64,000 bases of DNA, from positions 5,394,001-5,458,000 of the forward strand of contig OZ244235.1 in the NCBI GenBank assembly GCA_965217095.1, read 5' to 3'. This stretch comes from CAYNZV01 sp965217095. Its GTDB lineage: Bacteria; Latescibacterota; UBA2968; UBA8231. Under the pieces are notes generated by a model. It did no database searches. It was not told where the DNA came from and saw nothing but the letters and a program-made list of their open reading frames with translations. This document shows, piece by piece, positions 15,348 through 25,198 of the stretch (positions are counted from its first letter, which is position 1; the number at the start of each line of letters is the position of its first letter). A program made the translations under genes and the position numbers.

Positions 15348-18311
15348 ATGAAGGCCGAACAGCTTAGGCGGACAAGATCGGGTGTGTTGCTTGCGCTCAC
15401 CTTGGTGGCGAGCAATGCGGGCGGCAGCGATACATCTGTCAATGAGGTGGAGCAACCGCGGCCTTACCTGCGCTGGCAGCGGACCTCGTACGCCAACTAT
15501 GCGATCAACCACTACGACAACTACCCCAACCACACCTTTCCCTTTCGAGACATACCCAAATCCCGCTACGACGCCCTCGGCAACTATCTCGTTACCGGCT
15601 ATGACCTCTATGGCTGGAACGAGCTCCGCGCTGAGGGGCTGAAGTATGGCAGTTCCATTTTCAAGGAATCGGGTGGAACCAACCTAGCGTGGATCAACGT
15701 GTTCGATCACGTAGTGGTCGGCAATGATGGTTACGGCGACTGGGGTTATCATCTCATCGTCGGCGATGCGGTGGACGCGCGTTTCACGCCGCTGACCCTC
15801 TCGAAGGTGAACTTCAACGGGATGCGCTTCGACCTGGCGACGACCTATCTGAAATTCACCGGTGTCGCATCGCGGCAGGAACGGCCCAAAGACGCAGTCT
15901 CTGGCGTCGGCGATGCTTTTCAGCCCCTGATCCATTACGCGGATGATTCCACCCTGCTTCTGGGTACTCGGGCACAAGCGGATTTCGGCGCTTTGCGGTT
16001 GGGCTTGAATTGGGTGAATCAGCACGTCTACCAGAGCACGAGAACCACCGGTAATAGTCTTAAGGGAAGGCTAAAGCCGGACCAACCCACTATGGACTGG
16101 ATCCTGGTGCGCTTCAGAGACGATTCACCCGATGACGGCGTCGGCGGTGCGGCCGTGCAGGATCTGCAGCTGGTGATCAATGACGAGGCGCGGCCCGACC
16201 TCGTGCCCCAGGTGATCAGCCATCTCGGCGAGCCCCCGATTCAGGTGGGATTCGTCTCGGCGGTCACCGGCGCTTTCACTCCGCTGGGCTACGACCGATT
16301 CACTGCGTCCCTGGCCAGCACGCCGTACTTCAACGAATTCTATTACCGCGATCGCGATTTCCCGCTGTTCGCGGACTACTTCGCGCGCCTGGATCACAAG
16401 GCGGGCATCGATGTCAGCAGACAGGCCAACATCCCGGGCCTCGAGTCCCTCTATACCGTGGAATCTCCACAGCAGATGCTGCAAGCCGATGGCGAGAAAC
16501 AAATCGTGTTTCTATTCGACATTTCCCGCGAACCTGCGGTTCAGTCGGTGGCTGTAGAGGCCTTGTTGGCGAATGATTACCTAGTGGACGTGGCCATGTT
16601 GTACACCAAATCCACAACGGCCAATTTCTACGCCGACCGCTTCTCCGGCACCTACTACCAGATCGTGCGCCGTTCTAAGGGAAATATTCGGGATCTCTCC
16701 AATCTGCGCCGGGTTCGCTTCGATGTCGGGGAAAACACCGGTCACTTCGTCTACAGCGCCGACGCCAATCTCACGCTTTCGGGTCTTGAGATCTCGGCCG
16801 AATACGCGCGCTCGAGCGTCTATTCCCGCTATCCCGGCCGCATAGACGGCCAGACCGCCTTCGACAGCGCCCCACGTTTTGCCGATCGCGGGGCGGCTTA
16901 CTTCCTCAACGCCGTTCGACGTTTTGGCCTCGGACTGATCGGTGCCGAGCTCTTTTCTATCAATCCAGAGTTCCAGACCGAGATGCGCTCTTTTTTGCAC
17001 TACGAAAACAGCTTGAACAGGAGCCATCTGGACGGTCTGCTCAACGACTATATGTACTGGCAGACGGTCGATGACAACGAGGACGGCGATCGCTATCCGG
17101 ACATCAAATACGGCAACGCCCCGGGCATACCGCCAGATCGCGTCGGCACTGACCTCGACGGGGTCTGGGTGAATCAGGACACGGACAACGATGGCGCCCC
17201 GGACACCAATCGCAATCTCAACCGGCTCCCTGACTATGAAGAGCCCTTTCTCATGTTCGATGTCGAGCCCAACACCTACGTGTATGGGTTGGACCGCAAC
17301 AACAATGACGAGCCGGATCTGCGCGAAGACGACGCCGAAGTCGACTACCCCTACGAGTACGACGAGCGCGGCTACCACCTGTTCGGCCAGTGGAATCTAA
17401 CGCGACACTGGTCCACGGGAGTCGGCCATTACGACATAAACGAGATTGCCGGGAGCGGGAACAGTCGTTCGACCTATGGTCATTTGAGCTACCGGAAACA
17501 GGGTGAGGGAAAACTCAATCGACTGTTCATAGAAAGCGGCCTGCGCAAGGTGCAGGACGACATCCCCGATGAGATCGTGGTGTTCGATGACGATGCTGGC
17601 GCGCGAGATGTGCGGTTCGGGGGCCGCGGCATCGCCTACAGCCGGCCCGTTCAGCCAGGTTTCGGACTGCCGGTGCACATGGTACTTGAGTTCTTGCCTG
17701 ATCAACAGTTCTATCGCGACAGCATCGTGAGTGACACCTACCTGGAAGGCCGCGTTTTACCGTGGTCGTCCGTCGAGTTCGTGCAGAAACTACGGGGGCG
17801 TTTCAACTGGCAGCAGGGCGGCAAGCTGCGCGGCGGTCTCTTCCAACGCCAGCGCAGGGTCGACTTCTTTACATCGGCCAGCCGCATCCAGTATGTTTGG
17901 CGCTGGGGCAAACTGATCGTTACGCCCCAGTACAAACTGATGCTCCTGCGTCTGGTGGACAGGGACCGCGATGTACGCTTGGAATCGGAGTTGCGCTCCA
18001 TTCCAATTCTCCGCATCGAATATCCGATTCTTTCGCGGACAAACCTGCGGGTCGGATTTCAGGGCATGGGCCCCATACCGTATCGACGCCGGGACGATAC
18101 CTCACAACGCAACAGCTTTGAACAGCGCACGGCATTCGCTGCTCTCACCAACAGCTCGCGTTATTTCGGCTACGAACTCATAACCACGATGGGGTTCAAC
18201 GCTGAAAAGATCGAGTACGACTCGCCGTTTCTCGACGACCGCGATGTCCACGTACGAACATTCTTCGTGACCGTGCTCGTAGGATTTACCGAATTCGGAC
18301 GCCCGATTTAG
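15348..18311 (+). CDS. Large exported protein with acidic Ca-binding-like repeats (paralogue 1)
   Basis: 987 aa with an N-terminal signal peptide (positive RRTRS, then LLALTLVASNAGG, cleavage near residue 27). A strong GGAGG lies just before the ATG. Distinct conserved blocks include FDHVVVGNDGYGDWGY, FTPLTLSKVNFNGMR and NSLKGRLKPDQP. Around residues 574-660 are acidic loops DNEDGDRYPD, DTDNDGAPDTN and DRNNNDEPD, like thrombospondin type-3 or EF-hand Ca-binding repeats. The last ~300 residues are rich in alternating aromatic strands and end in FTEFGRPI, which may be an outer-membrane beta barrel. The gene at 33444 encodes a full-length paralogue. I do not recognise the family; cell-surface location is inferred. 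Confidence 0.85.
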   Translation: MKAEQLRRTRSGVLLALTLVASNAGGSDTSVNEVEQPRPYLRWQRTSYANYAINHYDNYPNHTFPFRDIPKSRYDALGNYLVTGYDLYGWNELRAEGLKYGSSIFKESGGTNLAWINVFDHVVVGNDGYGDWGYHLIVGDAVDARFTPLTLSKVNFNGMRFDLATTYLKFTGVASRQERPKDAVSGVGDAFQPLIHYADDSTLLLGTRAQADFGALRLGLNWVNQHVYQSTRTTGNSLKGRLKPDQPTMDWILVRFRDDSPDDGVGGAAVQDLQLVINDEARPDLVPQVISHLGEPPIQVGFVSAVTGAFTPLGYDRFTASLASTPYFNEFYYRDRDFPLFADYFARLDHKAGIDVSRQANIPGLESLYTVESPQQMLQADGEKQIVFLFDISREPAVQSVAVEALLANDYLVDVAMLYTKSTTANFYADRFSGTYYQIVRRSKGNIRDLSNLRRVRFDVGENTGHFVYSADANLTLSGLEISAEYARSSVYSRYPGRIDGQTAFDSAPRFADRGAAYFLNAVRRFGLGLIGAELFSINPEFQTEMRSFLHYENSLNRSHLDGLLNDYMYWQTVDDNEDGDRYPDIKYGNAPGIPPDRVGTDLDGVWVNQDTDNDGAPDTNRNLNRLPDYEEPFLMFDVEPNTYVYGLDRNNNDEPDLREDDAEVDYPYEYDERGYHLFGQWNLTRHWSTGVGHYDINEIAGSGNSRSTYGHLSYRKQGEGKLNRLFIESGLRKVQDDIPDEIVVFDDDAGARDVRFGGRGIAYSRPVQPGFGLPVHMVLEFLPDQQFYRDSIVSDTYLEGRVLPWSSVEFVQKLRGRFNWQQGGKLRGGLFQRQRRVDFFTSASRIQYVWRWGKLIVTPQYKLMLLRLVDRDRDVRLESELRSIPILRIEYPILSRTNLRVGFQGMGPIPYRRRDDTSQRNSFEQRTAFAALTNSSRYFGYELITTMGFNAEKIEYDSPFLDDRDVHVRTFFVTVLVGFTEFGRPI

Positions 18312-19033
18312 AGCCTTGACGTTTGCGAAGACCATGAAATTCGATTCGAGACCGACTTCGGAGCGGTAACGATCCCTACCGCGGAAATAGCGGAGTTAAA
18401 GGAGGTCCCTTTATCTGCCATCCGAAATGGTCAGTACTGGTTCGCGAACCCAAACGCCACCAGACTCTACTTCGCTCCAACCGGGCGAATGTTAAAGCAG
18501 GGTGAGGGTTATTTCTCTGACTTTTATCTGTTCTTTCCAGGAGTCGCATACGGAGTGACGGACAATATTACGATCGGAGGAGGTTTATCCCTATTTCCGG
18601 GTGTCGATATGAACGAGCAATTATTCTATTTCACACCAAAAGTAGGATTGGCGGCAGCGACGAATCTCAATCTCGCCGCGGGCTTCTCCTCGTCAGGGTG
18701 CCCGATGAGTCGGCGACGGCCGGCATTTTTTATGGGGTCAGCACGTATGGAACGTCTGACGGAAGCGTGACCTTGGGTTTCGGTTACGGATTTGTAGACA
18801 GCGACGTTGCCAAGAAACCGATGATCGTGGTTGGAGGAGAGACGCGACTGTCACGACGGACCGCTTTTGTTACGGAGAACTGGATCTTCCCAGAGGTCGA
18901 TCAACCCCTGATCTCTTACGGTTTTCGATTCTTCGGTGAAAAACTGAGTGTCGATCTGGCATTGTTAAACACTATAGGTGCCGATGCCCTCTTCCCTGGC
19001 ATCCCTTACGTAGACTTCGTAGTTAATTTCTGA
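18312..19033 (+). pseudogene. Outer-membrane barrel-like protein, 5'-truncated and frameshifted
   Basis: Directly after the stop of the preceding gene, and in the same frame, the sequence stays open from 18312 (EIRFETDFGAVTIP, then YWFANPNATRLYF and FPGVAYGVTDNITIGGG) to about 18690. There the coherent protein jumps from frame 3 to frame 2 (AAGF then LLVRVPDESATAGIFYG) and continues to a TGA after a terminal VDFVVNF. Joined, the two frames give about 240 residues of beta-rich, Gly/aromatic-alternating sequence ending in Phe, as barrel proteins do. There is no start codon, signal peptide or ribosome binding site at the left end, so the N-terminus is lost. One indel near 18680-18690 could also be a sequencing error. 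Confidence 0.6.
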
Positions 19034-19117
19034 AGGTTCGAGCGTGAGGCGCGTACGGTGGTCGTGATCAAACAGAGACTGACCTCCGGATTGGCGGATG
19101 AATGGGAGCCCGTTCGG

Positions 19118-19201
19118 TCATAAGATCGACGCTTTCGCGCCGCGGCGGGAGAGCTCGTCGGGTTGAATCAGGTCGCGGACGATGACGAAACCCGACTCCA
19201 T
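19118..19201 (-). pseudogene. N-terminal remnant of a PhyH-like gene
   Basis: After an AGGAGAG ribosome binding site, an ATG at 19201 opens 27 codons beginning MESGFVIVRDLIQPDELSRR, the usual start of phytanoyl-CoA-dioxygenase-like proteins, and then stops after a few unrelated residues. It lies 65 bases beyond the sugar-isomerase gene in the same direction, so it was probably the next gene of that operon before most of it was deleted. Very short, so the call rests on motif memory. Confidence 0.38.
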
Positions 19202-19266
19202 AAGCGGCGCTCTCCTGTTGGTCTATGGCTGCCTTCAGGGTTCCTGCGAGGCTGGGCTGCCGTTCC

Positions 19267-20196
19267 CTATGAGGCAGCCACCGCCAGCTCTGCTAACTCC
19301 AACGCCTTTCGGTAGTTGAGCCTCACCCCGTCCGCAGGGGTGCCGCCCGGCGGGGCGTAGTGGGAGGCAACCGCGATGACGACATCTGCCTGATCGCGGG
19401 CGAAGGTGCGGAAGAGGGCGGCGTAGTCCGGATCCCCGGTGCCGAGCTCGCACCACTCGAATTTGCACGATGGGCCATCTATGGTGCGCGTGTCCTTGAG
19501 GTGCAGACTCGTCAGGTATGGTTTCAGATTCTCATAGCCTGTCGTCACCGTATCGAACTCGCTTGCAAGCATTGCATCTCCGGGACACCACTTGGCCTTG
19601 AAGCGCGGCGAGTCGATCTGCTCTACAACCTCCACGTAATGGCGGCTGGTGTTGACGTATTCCCAGGGGTGGACGCTGAGCGCGATGTCGATGTCGTACT
19701 CGTCCGCGAGATCGGCGACGATGCGAAACGCCGCGACGATCTTTTCCAGTTCCGCCGGCGGGATATGGCCGCCTCCCGTGGCGTAGCGCTTGGACCAGGT
19801 CGGGCTCGGTCGCGTAAACTTGTGGAACTCGCCTGGCCAGGCGAACGTGGAGCACTGCGCGTTTGGCGATCCCACAATCTTTGCAAACGCCATGGTGCGG
19901 CGAAGATTCTCAATATCGCGCTCGAACTCCTCGTAGGTGCGAAGGCCGGCGAGGTCGACCTCGTCGATGTGAAGCGTCTTGAATGGGAAGGGAGTGGCCC
20001 CTACCCCGTGGGTCTGCAAGCCGGCATCGTCCAGAACAGCCTTGCAGTGCTTGGCGTGCTCGTCGGTCAACATGTCCTCGGAGACAAAGTACTCCACATA
20101 TCTCGCCCCCAGCTCCCGTGCCACTCCCACGGCCTCCTCGAAAGGCAGCGCCGTTTCGGCCAAGAGGACGCCCATTTTGAACTCGTAGTCGTTCAT
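19267..20196 (-). CDS. Sugar phosphate isomerase/epimerase-like TIM barrel
   Basis: 309 aa barrel of the xylose-isomerase-like family. Conserved segments include ARYVEYFVSED near residue 35, DIALSVHPWEYVNTS (metal ligands), WCPGDAMLAS and LTSLHLKDTR. The ATG at 20196 follows GGGAGAGAAT. Longer than the other barrels here by about 30 residues. Substrate unknown. It is followed by the PhyH remnant, reproducing the PhyH plus isomerase pairing of the 1.7-7 kb operon. Confidence 0.88.
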   Translation of the reverse strand: MNDYEFKMGVLLAETALPFEEAVGVARELGARYVEYFVSEDMLTDEHAKHCKAVLDDAGLQTHGVGATPFPFKTLHIDEVDLAGLRTYEEFERDIENLRRTMAFAKIVGSPNAQCSTFAWPGEFHKFTRPSPTWSKRYATGGGHIPPAELEKIVAAFRIVADLADEYDIDIALSVHPWEYVNTSRHYVEVVEQIDSPRFKAKWCPGDAMLASEFDTVTTGYENLKPYLTSLHLKDTRTIDGPSCKFEWCELGTGDPDYAALFRTFARDQADVVIAVASHYAPPGGTPADGVRLNYRKALELAELAVAAS

Positions 20197-20387
20197 TTCT
20201 TATTCTCTCCCATGAGCATCCATCGTGCAAAATGTGGTTAATAGGCTCAACCTATAATCGTGACCGGGCAGAAGCAAACGACGCTCCTTCACGACGTGCG
20301 TTTGACTCGAATATTGACAACGTTGTTTGTTCTACGACTCGCTAAAGACGGCACCGACATGGAAGGACACACCCCTGTGGTCCTCGG

Positions 20388-20696
20388 GTGCCGACACTTA
20401 ACCCGCTTTCCTTCGCCATGGCGCTTGTGGCCGCGCTCGGTTGCGGGCTCGTCGCCGGGATGCTCTTACCTGCTGTTCGGTGGCACCGTCTATCTGCTCG
20501 GCTGCTTCCTGGCCACGATCGTATTCAACGTTCCCCGAAACGAGGCGCTTCAACGGTCGTTCCAAGTGATCCAGAAGCGGAAAACAAATGGACTGACTAC
20601 GTCACTTCGTGGACCGCCTGGAATCACGTGCGGACGGGCTGCGCGGTGGCGGCAGCTATCATCGAGGAACAGGAACTCTTCAAACGCGACGATTGA
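20388..20696 (+). pseudogene. Broken DUF1772 (anthrone-oxygenase-like) membrane protein gene
   Basis: Three pieces of one family lie in alternating frames: FAMALVAALGCGLVAGMLL (frame 3), then YLLGCFLATIVFNVPRNEAL near 20490-20555 (frame 1), then DYVTSWTAWNHVRTGCAVAAA (frame 3 again, to 20696). NVPRNEAL and the WTxWNHVRT motif are typical of DUF1772 proteins. The middle of the usual ~150-residue protein is missing and at least two frameshifts are present. A non-functional remnant. Confidence 0.6.
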
Positions 20697-20836
20697 TGCG
20701 GTAATCTCCTGGTCAGCGCGGCCTTACACTCGACAAATCTCGTTTCCCGATAAGCGGATAAACAGGTAGAATTATCGTTATAACTTAAAAGCAGAAGATT
20801 CTCACTCGTCAAGCGCGATTTTCTAGGGAGATACGT

Positions 20837-20866
20837 TTGACATTTGGCCGGAATCTAGACTTATTC
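20837..20866 (+). promoter_or_regulatory. Possible sigma-70 promoter for the Rrf2 gene
   Basis: A consensus TTGACA at 20837-20842 is followed after 18 bases by TTATTC (20861-20866) in an AT-rich stretch, 50 bases before the Rrf2 start. The -10 match is weak. GGAG at 20906-20909 is the ribosome binding site. Rrf2 regulators usually repress themselves, so an operator would be expected here. Confidence 0.3.
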
Positions 20867-20916
20867 AGATAAAAACCTCTCTTTATCATGTATGATCTCT
20901 AACCATGGAGTAATCC

Positions 20917-21360
20917 TTGATATTGTCCCAGGCGTGCCAATACGGTTTGCAGGCAACAATCTACCTCGCGGTTCAGGATGAAGTGCCCGTCCTGAGTAAG
21001 GATATCGCCACCCAGCTGGGCATTCCGCCCCACTTCCTTGCCAAAATTCTCCAGGGACTGTCCAAACGCGGCCTGTTGCTCTCTTTCAAGGGCCGGGGCG
21101 GTGGTTTCAAACTTTCTCGAGACTCGAACGCCATAACCCTGATGGACGTAGTGCTGGCGATCGAAGGGGAGGGGTTTGGCACTCGCTGTCTGCTGGGGCT
21201 GGCAGAATGCTCGGAAGAGGTACCCTGTCCGATTCACTCCCAATGGAAGGTGGTCAAGGCCGCGACTTTTCGCATACTCGGAGAGCAAAGCGTCAAAGAT
21301 CTGGTTGACGGTGCCTCCCGAGCCAGCCGCTGGCTCCTGCCAGGGATTCCCTTGCCCTAA
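20917..21360 (+). CDS. Rrf2-family transcriptional regulator, probable Fe-S sensor
   Basis: 147 aa winged-helix Rrf2 protein. The DNA-binding half shows SKDIATQLGIPPHFLAKILQGLSKRGLL and the wing RGGGFKLSR. The ligand region has C91, C98 and C104 plus H107 (RCLLGLAECSEEVPCPIH), the same spacing as the IscR cluster ligands, so a [2Fe-2S] cluster is likely and it could sense Fe-S status, NO or redox. The start is TTG 20917, seven bases after GGAG; the family N-terminus (xLSQACQYGLQA) begins here. No obvious target gene is adjacent. Confidence 0.88.
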   Translation: MILSQACQYGLQATIYLAVQDEVPVLSKDIATQLGIPPHFLAKILQGLSKRGLLLSFKGRGGGFKLSRDSNAITLMDVVLAIEGEGFGTRCLLGLAECSEEVPCPIHSQWKVVKAATFRILGEQSVKDLVDGASRASRWLLPGIPLP

Positions 21361-21571
21361 ACGGAGATGCTCCGTGAGCGAGCAAACCGCTCATCAAACT
21401 TGGAGAGATCGCGGTTCTGCGCGGTGCGTATGATGAGACCGGGCACAGTGGCTCGAGCGAGGGTCAGACCCGCAGCGGCTCGGTGAATTTCCACCCAACG
21501 GACCATTATCGATCTGCAGTTGGCAATAGGTTAAATCAGGACTGGATCCTGCGATAGCCGCGCCGCCTGTC

Positions 21572-22411
21572 CTAATCTCTGCGGGCTGCAAGCTCTACGA
21601 GGCGCTCTGGCGCGCGCCCGGCATACTCCACAGAGTCGGAGTGCGAAGGCTCGCCTCTTGGCTCGAAGTTCATCACACCTGAGTATTCAATCTTTCGCAG
21701 CATGGTGAAAAGTTCGACCCACTGAATCTCGTCCCCTTCGACGAGAGGAGGATGGTGATCCTGTCCCCTTTTGAAACCGTGCAGATGAATATGGCGTAGC
21801 CGCTTCCCGCATTGCTCGAGAATCTGCGTGGGGCCTCCGGGTAGCGTCATCGGATTTAGGTCGTCCACGTTGCGCACGTGACCGATATCCAGAATCATGC
21901 CCACCTGCGGGTGGTCCATGGCATCAACGAAATCAACGCGGTCCTCCACTCGCGGTCCGCGAGTCGTATTTTCCACCGTGATCACCGCCTCCGTGCCTTC
22001 GATGTGCCGCGCCAACTCTTCGTAGGATTTTACCATGACATCGTCGGCATCCTTAGCGTGTGAACCCCAAAGTCTGCCGCCCAGCTCCAGCATAGTGTCG
22101 ATCTGGCGCCGGCAACGATCCACTCGCTCTTTGCGCTGGTCCTCACCGTCGATATCGGAAAAGTTCGTTTTGAAACAGTGGTAGGCCACTATTTCGACGC
22201 CACATGAACGGCACGCTTCTCCCACCCATTTCATCGAACGCTCGTCTGACATATCGTACTGTTCGGGGCTTTCAAGCAGCTCGATCCTAACGATTCCGTG
22301 GCGGACCAGGTCTGCCAGTGCGCGCTCCCCGAAGGGTCGGTGACCCCAAAACACATAGGTCGATATGGACAGGCGATCTTTGATCTCTTGAACCGTATAG
22401 AAATCTTCCAT
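21572..22411 (-). CDS. Sugar phosphate isomerase/epimerase-like TIM barrel
   Basis: 279 aa. Family metal-site segments are VITVENTTRGPR, MILDIGHVRNVDDLN and RLRHIHLHGFKRGQDHHPP, and the C-terminal YSGVMNFEPRGE supplies the last acidic ligand. It is divergent from the DUF296 gene. Function beyond the fold is unknown; a hexose, keto-acid or inosose substrate is typical. Confidence 0.85.
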   Translation of the reverse strand: MEDFYTVQEIKDRLSISTYVFWGHRPFGERALADLVRHGIVRIELLESPEQYDMSDERSMKWVGEACRSCGVEIVAYHCFKTNFSDIDGEDQRKERVDRCRRQIDTMLELGGRLWGSHAKDADDVMVKSYEELARHIEGTEAVITVENTTRGPRVEDRVDFVDAMDHPQVGMILDIGHVRNVDDLNPMTLPGGPTQILEQCGKRLRHIHLHGFKRGQDHHPPLVEGDEIQWVELFTMLRKIEYSGVMNFEPRGEPSHSDSVEYAGRAPERLVELAARRD

Positions 22412-22537
22412 CGTGTCTGACTCCTTAGGATCGTACCGCTTAGTTGCTTTCAGTGATCTTGGATACTTGCTTCCATGTCAAACCACGCCGGCAACACACG
22501 AACAGAAGACAATATAAGGCACATACAGGAGGAAAGC

Positions 22538-22957
22538 GTGATATCGCGTGAGACGAGCTTAAAAAGAGTGATCCTGGTGCGCGTGGCAGCGGGGGAGGAC
22601 ATTCTGTTGGGACTGCGGAAGGCCGTAGTCGACCACGGCATCGTGAACGGTCTCATCCTGACCGGTTTCGGATCGGTGAGCCATTCTCATTTTCATGTGG
22701 TGATGAGTAATGAGCTACCGCCGAAGGAGAGCTACCCCAAGAGCATTCAGCCCCTCGATGTCTGCTCCTTCAACGGCTTCATACTGGACGGGAATGTGCA
22801 TTGCCACATCGATTTTTCCGACGAGCGTAACGGATTCGGCGGGCATCTCGAGGAGGGGACGCTGGCGCTGACCTTCGCGAACATCGCCGTCGGCGAAATC
22901 GGAGATAGCGTCAGTATCGTCGGCTGGGACACTATCGCAGAGGAAGACAACCTATAA
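22538..22957 (+). CDS. DUF296/PPC domain protein
   Basis: 139 aa, a single PPC (plants and prokaryotes conserved) domain. Diagnostic segments are GEDILLGLRKAVVDHGIVNGL, TGFGSVSHSHFHVV and the conserved HCHIDFSDERNGFGGHLEEG, whose histidines bind metal in structures of bacterial members. The bacterial role is unsettled. An upstream ATG at 22475 is in frame, but GTG 22538 lies five bases after a perfect AGGAGG and fits the domain boundary. Confidence 0.85.
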   Translation: MISRETSLKRVILVRVAAGEDILLGLRKAVVDHGIVNGLILTGFGSVSHSHFHVVMSNELPPKESYPKSIQPLDVCSFNGFILDGNVHCHIDFSDERNGFGGHLEEGTLALTFANIAVGEIGDSVSIVGWDTIAEEDNL

Positions 22958-23058
22958 TGGAATGCTATTCGCGGGGAGCCCTTATTGTGGGAAATCCCCA
23001 GGTACAGCGATAGGTGTTACACTCCATGGGCTTTACTCGAACCGTAACCTTGATCGCG

Positions 23059-24861
23059 TCAAGCTCGGGGCTGCTGCAAATCCCCCTTGCGCCGTTCTAT
23101 TACGCAAAATCCCAGAAAGGCCAGCACGACGAAGCAGACAACCGCGTTTCTAATTCTCCAACCCGGGGGACCATCGAAGCGCGCGTCGATGACGTGTTCG
23201 CCAGCTGGCACAAGCAGTGTCATACGCCCATCAATGGTAAGGTTGTTCTCCAATTGCGCGCGAGGGACGGTTCTTTCGTCTAACATCACTTGCCAGCCGG
23301 GGAAATAGAGCTGCTCGATTCGTACCAAACCAGGTTCCGCAATGGAAAGTTTGTACCGAATGTGATGTGAGGTATTCCCATCTAAAGATCGGGCAGTTCC
23401 AGGTACCGAACTACGAACTATGGAGGAGGATTCGGATCTCGGACGCAGGGATTCAACACTTTTGACTGTTTTGGGAAGGTATTCCCCGGCGCAAAAGGTC
23501 TTCAGTAAGGTATACTTCTCCTCTGTGTCCCAGTAGTGAATTCGGGCGGGAATGTCAAGAGAATACTTGAAAACAAACTGGTCGCCATGCCACAGGAGGA
23601 GGCTAACGAGAACGGCAGCAAACGCCACGGATGACATCATCCGAGATGACTTTCGCGCTACGAATCCGACGGCGGCGGCAATGCAAATGGTCTGTAGCGT
23701 TGCAACAATGGACAAGAGACGCCAAGGAAACTGCACCATGCGCAATAGCTCGACGTTTCGCCATATAGCAGCGGACACGGGGGTCATGAGAACAATCGCG
23801 CAAAGGTAGATTCCGTAGACAACGAGGACAGTGGTGTTCTTTCTGCATAAGGTGGCACCAAGTGTGGCTAACAAAAAGTGTATCAACCCAAGCTGGAACG
23901 ACATGTCGCAGTGTTTCTGGCCAGCGGAAGCTTGGGAACTTTGGTCGTTGCGGAAAAACTCCAGAAAGTTGACGACATTTGCATCAGCGCTGTAGAATCC
24001 GCGAAAAGCCACTTCGAGGTAAACGAGATCCCGCATTTGAAAGACGGTCCACCAGTAGCTGCTGCTCAAAGAGAGAGCAAGCACAGAAGATACCATCACC
24101 CGTAGCAGGTAGGGGTACGTTAGGGCCCTGTCTCGACTGAGATAAAGCGCGACAAGACAGAAGATTGTAAAGAAGAAAAGGGAGGTCGCAGGATGGCAGA
24201 AAATCAGACCGGCCAGCGACAAGGCCAGCAGAATCATTACTCGAGTACATGAGCGCCCGTTTCTTACCCAGGTCTTGAGAACCAGCAACAAATAGAGGGG
24301 CCAAGGGCACAGCATCATAGCCGCCAGTTCCGAGAGATCGCCCCTGACATAGAGATTTACATATATGTAGGGGGTAAAGACAAAGAGAACTGCGGAAAAC
24401 AATCCAGCCGTTGGTTCACCAATCTCTTTGCACAGTTTGTAGATGCCTGCGGTTCCCAATGCGAAGAGGGCAAACAGCTCTGCGGTGATCGGAACAAGTG
24501 GGTCCCCCGGCAGGAACGAGAAAAGCAAACCAAAAAAGAAAAAGCCTGGTTGATAGAAACAGAAGAGTGGGTAACCGTAACGCCCCATGAGATCCGGAAT
24601 TCACCGCGGATACCAGATGCCATGCAGAATCGCATCACGGAAGAGATCCATGAGGATGAAGTACCGGCCGCCTTCATGCGTGTTGGGCCATGACCCAAAC
24701 CATATGATGGGGACGAGAGGAATGGCTGCCACTCCGAGGAGGACGGCGTACGGCCAGTATTTTGGCCTCTTCCATCTCGAAAGTTTTCTGAATTGCCTTG
24801 AGCTGGATACTTTCAGGCGAGCCACCTGTCGGGAAACAGCTCTAATCACAATACGTGCCAA
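23059..24861 (-). pseudogene. Multi-span membrane protein (PTPS_related/GT-C-like) interrupted by TGA
   Basis: Two frames that are the same reading frame: 24861-24601 (86 codons ending GGRYFILMDLFRDAILHGIWYPR) and, after one TGA, 24600-23059 (IPDLMGRYGYPLFCFYQPG and on, ~510 codons). In this family of polytopic proteins, annotated as 6-pyruvoyl-tetrahydropterin-synthase-related membrane proteins, the segment is WYPRWxPDLxxGYGYP, so the TGA sits where Trp (TGG) belongs. About ten membrane helices follow, then a C-terminal soluble beta domain (IEQLYFPGWQVMLD). TGA is a normal stop elsewhere here, so this is a nonsense mutation or sequencing error, not recoding. Lower GC than its neighbours suggests transfer. 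The TTG start at 24861 is uncertain. Confidence 0.7.
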
Positions 24862-25198
24862 AGCATATCGTAGAAAGCGTTTGTCCCTGTCGGGGGACGA
24901 GCATGCCCACTAAGAAAATTCCTCGTGACACTTTTTATTAGGCCCCTCCTTCGCGTTCTCATTGTTTCGACTACAGCGCCGCACGGACAACATTCGAAAA
25001 TTTCCCAATGGGCTGATTAAGCTATGCACGGAGTTCTCCCTTCCCAAGACTTTAGATCAGCTATCCCAGTCGATCAGCCCACTGTTGAGATTTTCGGTCA
25101 GCATCGCTTAATTAGTGCGCTCAGTCCCCCGGTTTTGAGTGGCCACGCCGTGGTCAACGAGGATCAACAGCAATGCAACCGATGGAGGCAGCGCTTCG
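24862..25198. other. Intergenic region upstream of the phosphonate operon
   Basis: About 340 bases between two divergent genes. No coding frame is credible. It holds the ribosome binding site GGAGG at 25184-25188 for the hydrolase start at 25199. I see no clear promoter or Pho-box pair. Confidence 0.4.

Noticed and set aside
16581..17378. 265-codon minus-strand frame opposite the first large paralogue
   Set aside because: Val/Ile-rich shadow of the acidic Asp/Asn repeats; a similar shadow appears at 34890-35420 opposite paralogue 2, which explains both.
19360..20241. 293-codon plus-strand frame
   Set aside because: Antisense to the TIM-barrel gene, which has its own ribosome binding site and metal-site motifs.
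24601..24603. TGA read as tryptophan or selenocysteine
   Set aside because: TGA ends many genes in the window (for example the ATGA overlaps), the expected residue is Trp, and no SECIS-like hairpin or selB/selD is evident.
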